Shown piece by piece: positions 5,799 to 7,331 of a stretch of 7,331 nucleotides of DNA; within the stretch, counting starts at the first letter, position 1; every line of letters starts with the position of its first letter. The DNA is taken from positions 1-7,331 of the forward strand of contig JAJNDL010000046.1 of NCBI GenBank assembly GCA_021156385.1. The letters run 5' to 3'. Origin of the DNA: Moraxellaceae bacterium (GTDB lineage: Bacteria; Pseudomonadota; Gammaproteobacteria; Pseudomonadales; Moraxellaceae). The position numbers and the translations under genes were made by a program. The notes under the pieces are model-generated. The model made no database searches, had not been told where the DNA came from, and saw only the letters and a list, made by a program, of their open reading frames with translations.

Positions 5799-6905
5799 TT
5801 ACTTGCCGAGCAGGATGCGCAGCATGCGGCGCAGCGGTTCGGCGGCGCCCCAGAGGAGCTGGTCACCGATCACGAAGGCGGAAATGTATTCCGGTCCCAT
5901 GTTCAGCTTGCGCACGCGGCCGATGCCGATCTTGAGGCCGCCGGTGATGGAGGCCGGAGTCAGTTCCTTCACGCTGATCTCGCGATCGTTGGGCACGAAC
6001 TTCACCCAGTCGTTGCCGGACTTGATGATGCTCTCGATTTCCGCCAGCGGCAGATCCTTCTTCAGCTTCACGGTGAGCGCGAGGCTGTGGCAGCGCATGG
6101 CGCCGATGCGCACGCAAAGACCGTCGACAGGAATCGTCTTCTCGGTACCGAGGATCTTGTTCACTTCGGCCTGGCCCTTCCACTCTTCCTTGGACTGACC
6201 GTTGTCGAGCTGCTTGTCGATCCAGGGGATGAGGCCGCCGGCCAGCGGTGCACCGAAGAATTCGGTGGGCACGTCGTGGCGGATGGCCTGCGCCACCTTG
6301 CGGTCGATGTCGAGGATGGCGGAGGCCGGCGTGGCGAGCTCGTCGGCCACGGTGGCGTGGATCACGCCCATGCCCTTCAGCAGTTCGCGCATGTGGTTGG
6401 CGCCGCCACCGGAGGCCGCCTGGTAGGTCATGGAGCTGACCCAGTCGACCAGGCCTTCGCGGAACAGGCCGCCCATGCCCATCAGCATGATGGAGTTGGT
6501 GCAGTTGCCACCGATGTAGTTCTTGACGCCCTTTTCCAGCGCCTTGCGGATGACGCCGTCGTTCACCGGATCGAGCACGATCACGGCATCGTCGTTCATG
6601 CGCAGCGCGGAGGCGGCATCGATCCAGTAGCCGTTCCAGCCGGTGGCACGCAGCTTCGGGAACACCTCGTTGGTGTAGTCACCGCCCTGGCAGGTGATGA
6701 CCACATCCATGCCCTTCAGCGCCTCGACCGAATTGGCATCGAGCAGTGCCGGAGCTTCCTTGCCGCCGAAGTTCGGGGCCTTGCCGCCGGCGCTGGAGGT
6801 CGAGAAATAGAACGGCTCGATCAGCGCGAAATCGTTTTCTTCCACCATGCGCTGCATGAGCACCGAGCCCACCATGCCACGCCAGCCAACCAGACCTACC
6901 TTCAT
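5799..6905 (-). CDS. asd: Aspartate-semialdehyde dehydrogenase
   Basis: Asd reduces L-aspartyl-4-phosphate to L-aspartate-4-semialdehyde with NADPH, the branch-point step for lysine, diaminopimelate, threonine, methionine and isoleucine synthesis. The 368-residue protein matches the E. coli/Haemophilus type in length. Visible are the NADP-binding [15 protein letters not shown] at 6-20; GGNCTNSIM, with catalytic Cys135; [13 protein letters not shown], with Gln162; and [11 protein letters not shown], with Arg266 and His273. These correspond to the known catalytic set of the H. influenzae enzyme, all present. The start is ATG 6905-6903, with GAGGT at 6913-6917 seven bases upstream. It follows leuB by about 69 bases that hold a hairpin lacking a U-tract, so leuB-asd co-transcription is likely. 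A strong terminator follows. The intact enzyme sits next to its inactive-looking paralogue. Confidence 0.98.
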   Translation of the reverse strand: MKVGLVGWRGMVGSVLMQRMVEENDFALIEPFYFSTSSAGGKAPNFGGKEAPALLDANSVEALKGMDVVITCQGGDYTNEVFPKLRATGWNGYWIDAASALRMNDDAVIVLDPVNDGVIRKALEKGVKNYIGGNCTNSIMLMGMGGLFREGLVDWVSSMTYQAASGGGANHMRELLKGMGVIHATVADELATPASAILDIDRKVAQAIRHDVPTEFFGAPLAGGLIPWIDKQLDNGQSKEEWKGQAEVNKILGTEKTIPVDGLCVRIGAMRCHSLALTVKLKKDLPLAEIESIIKSGNDWVKFVPNDREISVKELTPASITGGLKIGIGRVRKLNMGPEYISAFVIGDQLLWGAAEPLRRMLRILLGK

Positions 6906-6912
6906 GATGCTT

Positions 6913-6917
6913 ACCTC
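6913..6917 (-). promoter_or_regulatory. Ribosome binding site of asd
   Basis: GAGGT on the minus strand lies 7 bases before the asd ATG at 6905-6903. Spacing and sequence are near ideal and support this start, which also matches the family N-terminus [14 protein letters not shown]. Confidence 0.75.
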
Positions 6918-6940
6918 GAGAGAAACCTGTTCTTGTTTGC

Positions 6941-6970
6941 CCTCCCCTCTTCACTGGCGAAGAGAGGAAG
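6941..6970 (-). other. Stable intergenic hairpin between leuB and asd, no U-tract
   Basis: On the minus-strand transcript CTTCCTCTCTTC (6970-6959) pairs with GAAGAGGGGAGG (6952-6941) over 12 pairs, two of them G-U, with a 6-base loop. It starts 4 bases after the leuB stop. The bases that follow (GCAAACAAGAACAGG) contain no U-run, so it is not a standard intrinsic terminator. It could protect the 3' end of leuB mRNA, mark a processing site that sets different leuB and asd levels, or assist Rho. Function is inferred only. Confidence 0.6.
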
Positions 6971-6974
6971 AAGT

Positions 6975-7331
<357 letters not shown>

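Noticed and set aside
5401..6198. Plus-strand open frame of 265 codons spanning the Usg-like gene, terminator and asd
   Set aside because: Ser/Arg/Pro-rich translation across two genes and a terminator in antisense; a GC artefact.

Overview
The window is a compact, GC-rich (about 60-65% by eye) chromosomal segment with every recognisable gene on the minus strand. Read in the direction of transcription, from the right edge to the left, the order is: leuB (3' part) - asd - a Usg-type asd paralogue - fimV - truA - trpF - trpB (5' tip). This is core-genome architecture of Beta- and Gammaproteobacteria. The gene order and the FimV, TruA and Asd proteins suggest a betaproteobacterium, or a gammaproteobacterium with a Pseudomonas- or Xanthomonas-like leuB-asd-fimV-truA-trpF arrangement. 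I cannot name a genus.

Layout by position: 1-110 holds the start of trpB. 112-762 is trpF. 820-1623 is truA. 1643-1676 is a strong intrinsic terminator after fimV. 1698-4580 is fimV, a 960-residue inner-membrane, peptidoglycan-binding hub protein. 4581-4712 is an AT-richer spacer with a plausible sigma70-type promoter for fimV. 4713-5681 is the Usg-like, apparently catalytically dead semialdehyde dehydrogenase paralogue. 5745-5787 is a second, very strong intrinsic terminator. 5799-6905 is asd. 6941-6970 is a stable hairpin without a U-tract between leuB and asd. 6975-7331 is the last third of leuB. No gene-free stretch exceeds about 135 bases.

Functionally the window joins amino-acid biosynthesis (leucine: LeuB; lysine, threonine and methionine: Asd; tryptophan: TrpF and TrpB) with tRNA modification (TruA) and a polar envelope scaffold (FimV). 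Two terminators cut the co-directional row into likely transcription units: leuB-asd; usg-like-fimV, with an extra promoter before fimV; and truA-trpF-trpB. The third unit has only about 20 bases between the terminator U-tract and the truA start codon, so it needs read-through or a promoter inside the fimV end.

I found no mobile element, CRISPR array, RNA gene or clearly novel system. The points most worth a second look are the pseudoenzyme paralogue held between asd and fimV, the acidic repeat-rich cytoplasmic half of FimV, and the three minus-strand hairpins whose mismatches are all G-U wobbles only in the transcribed orientation.
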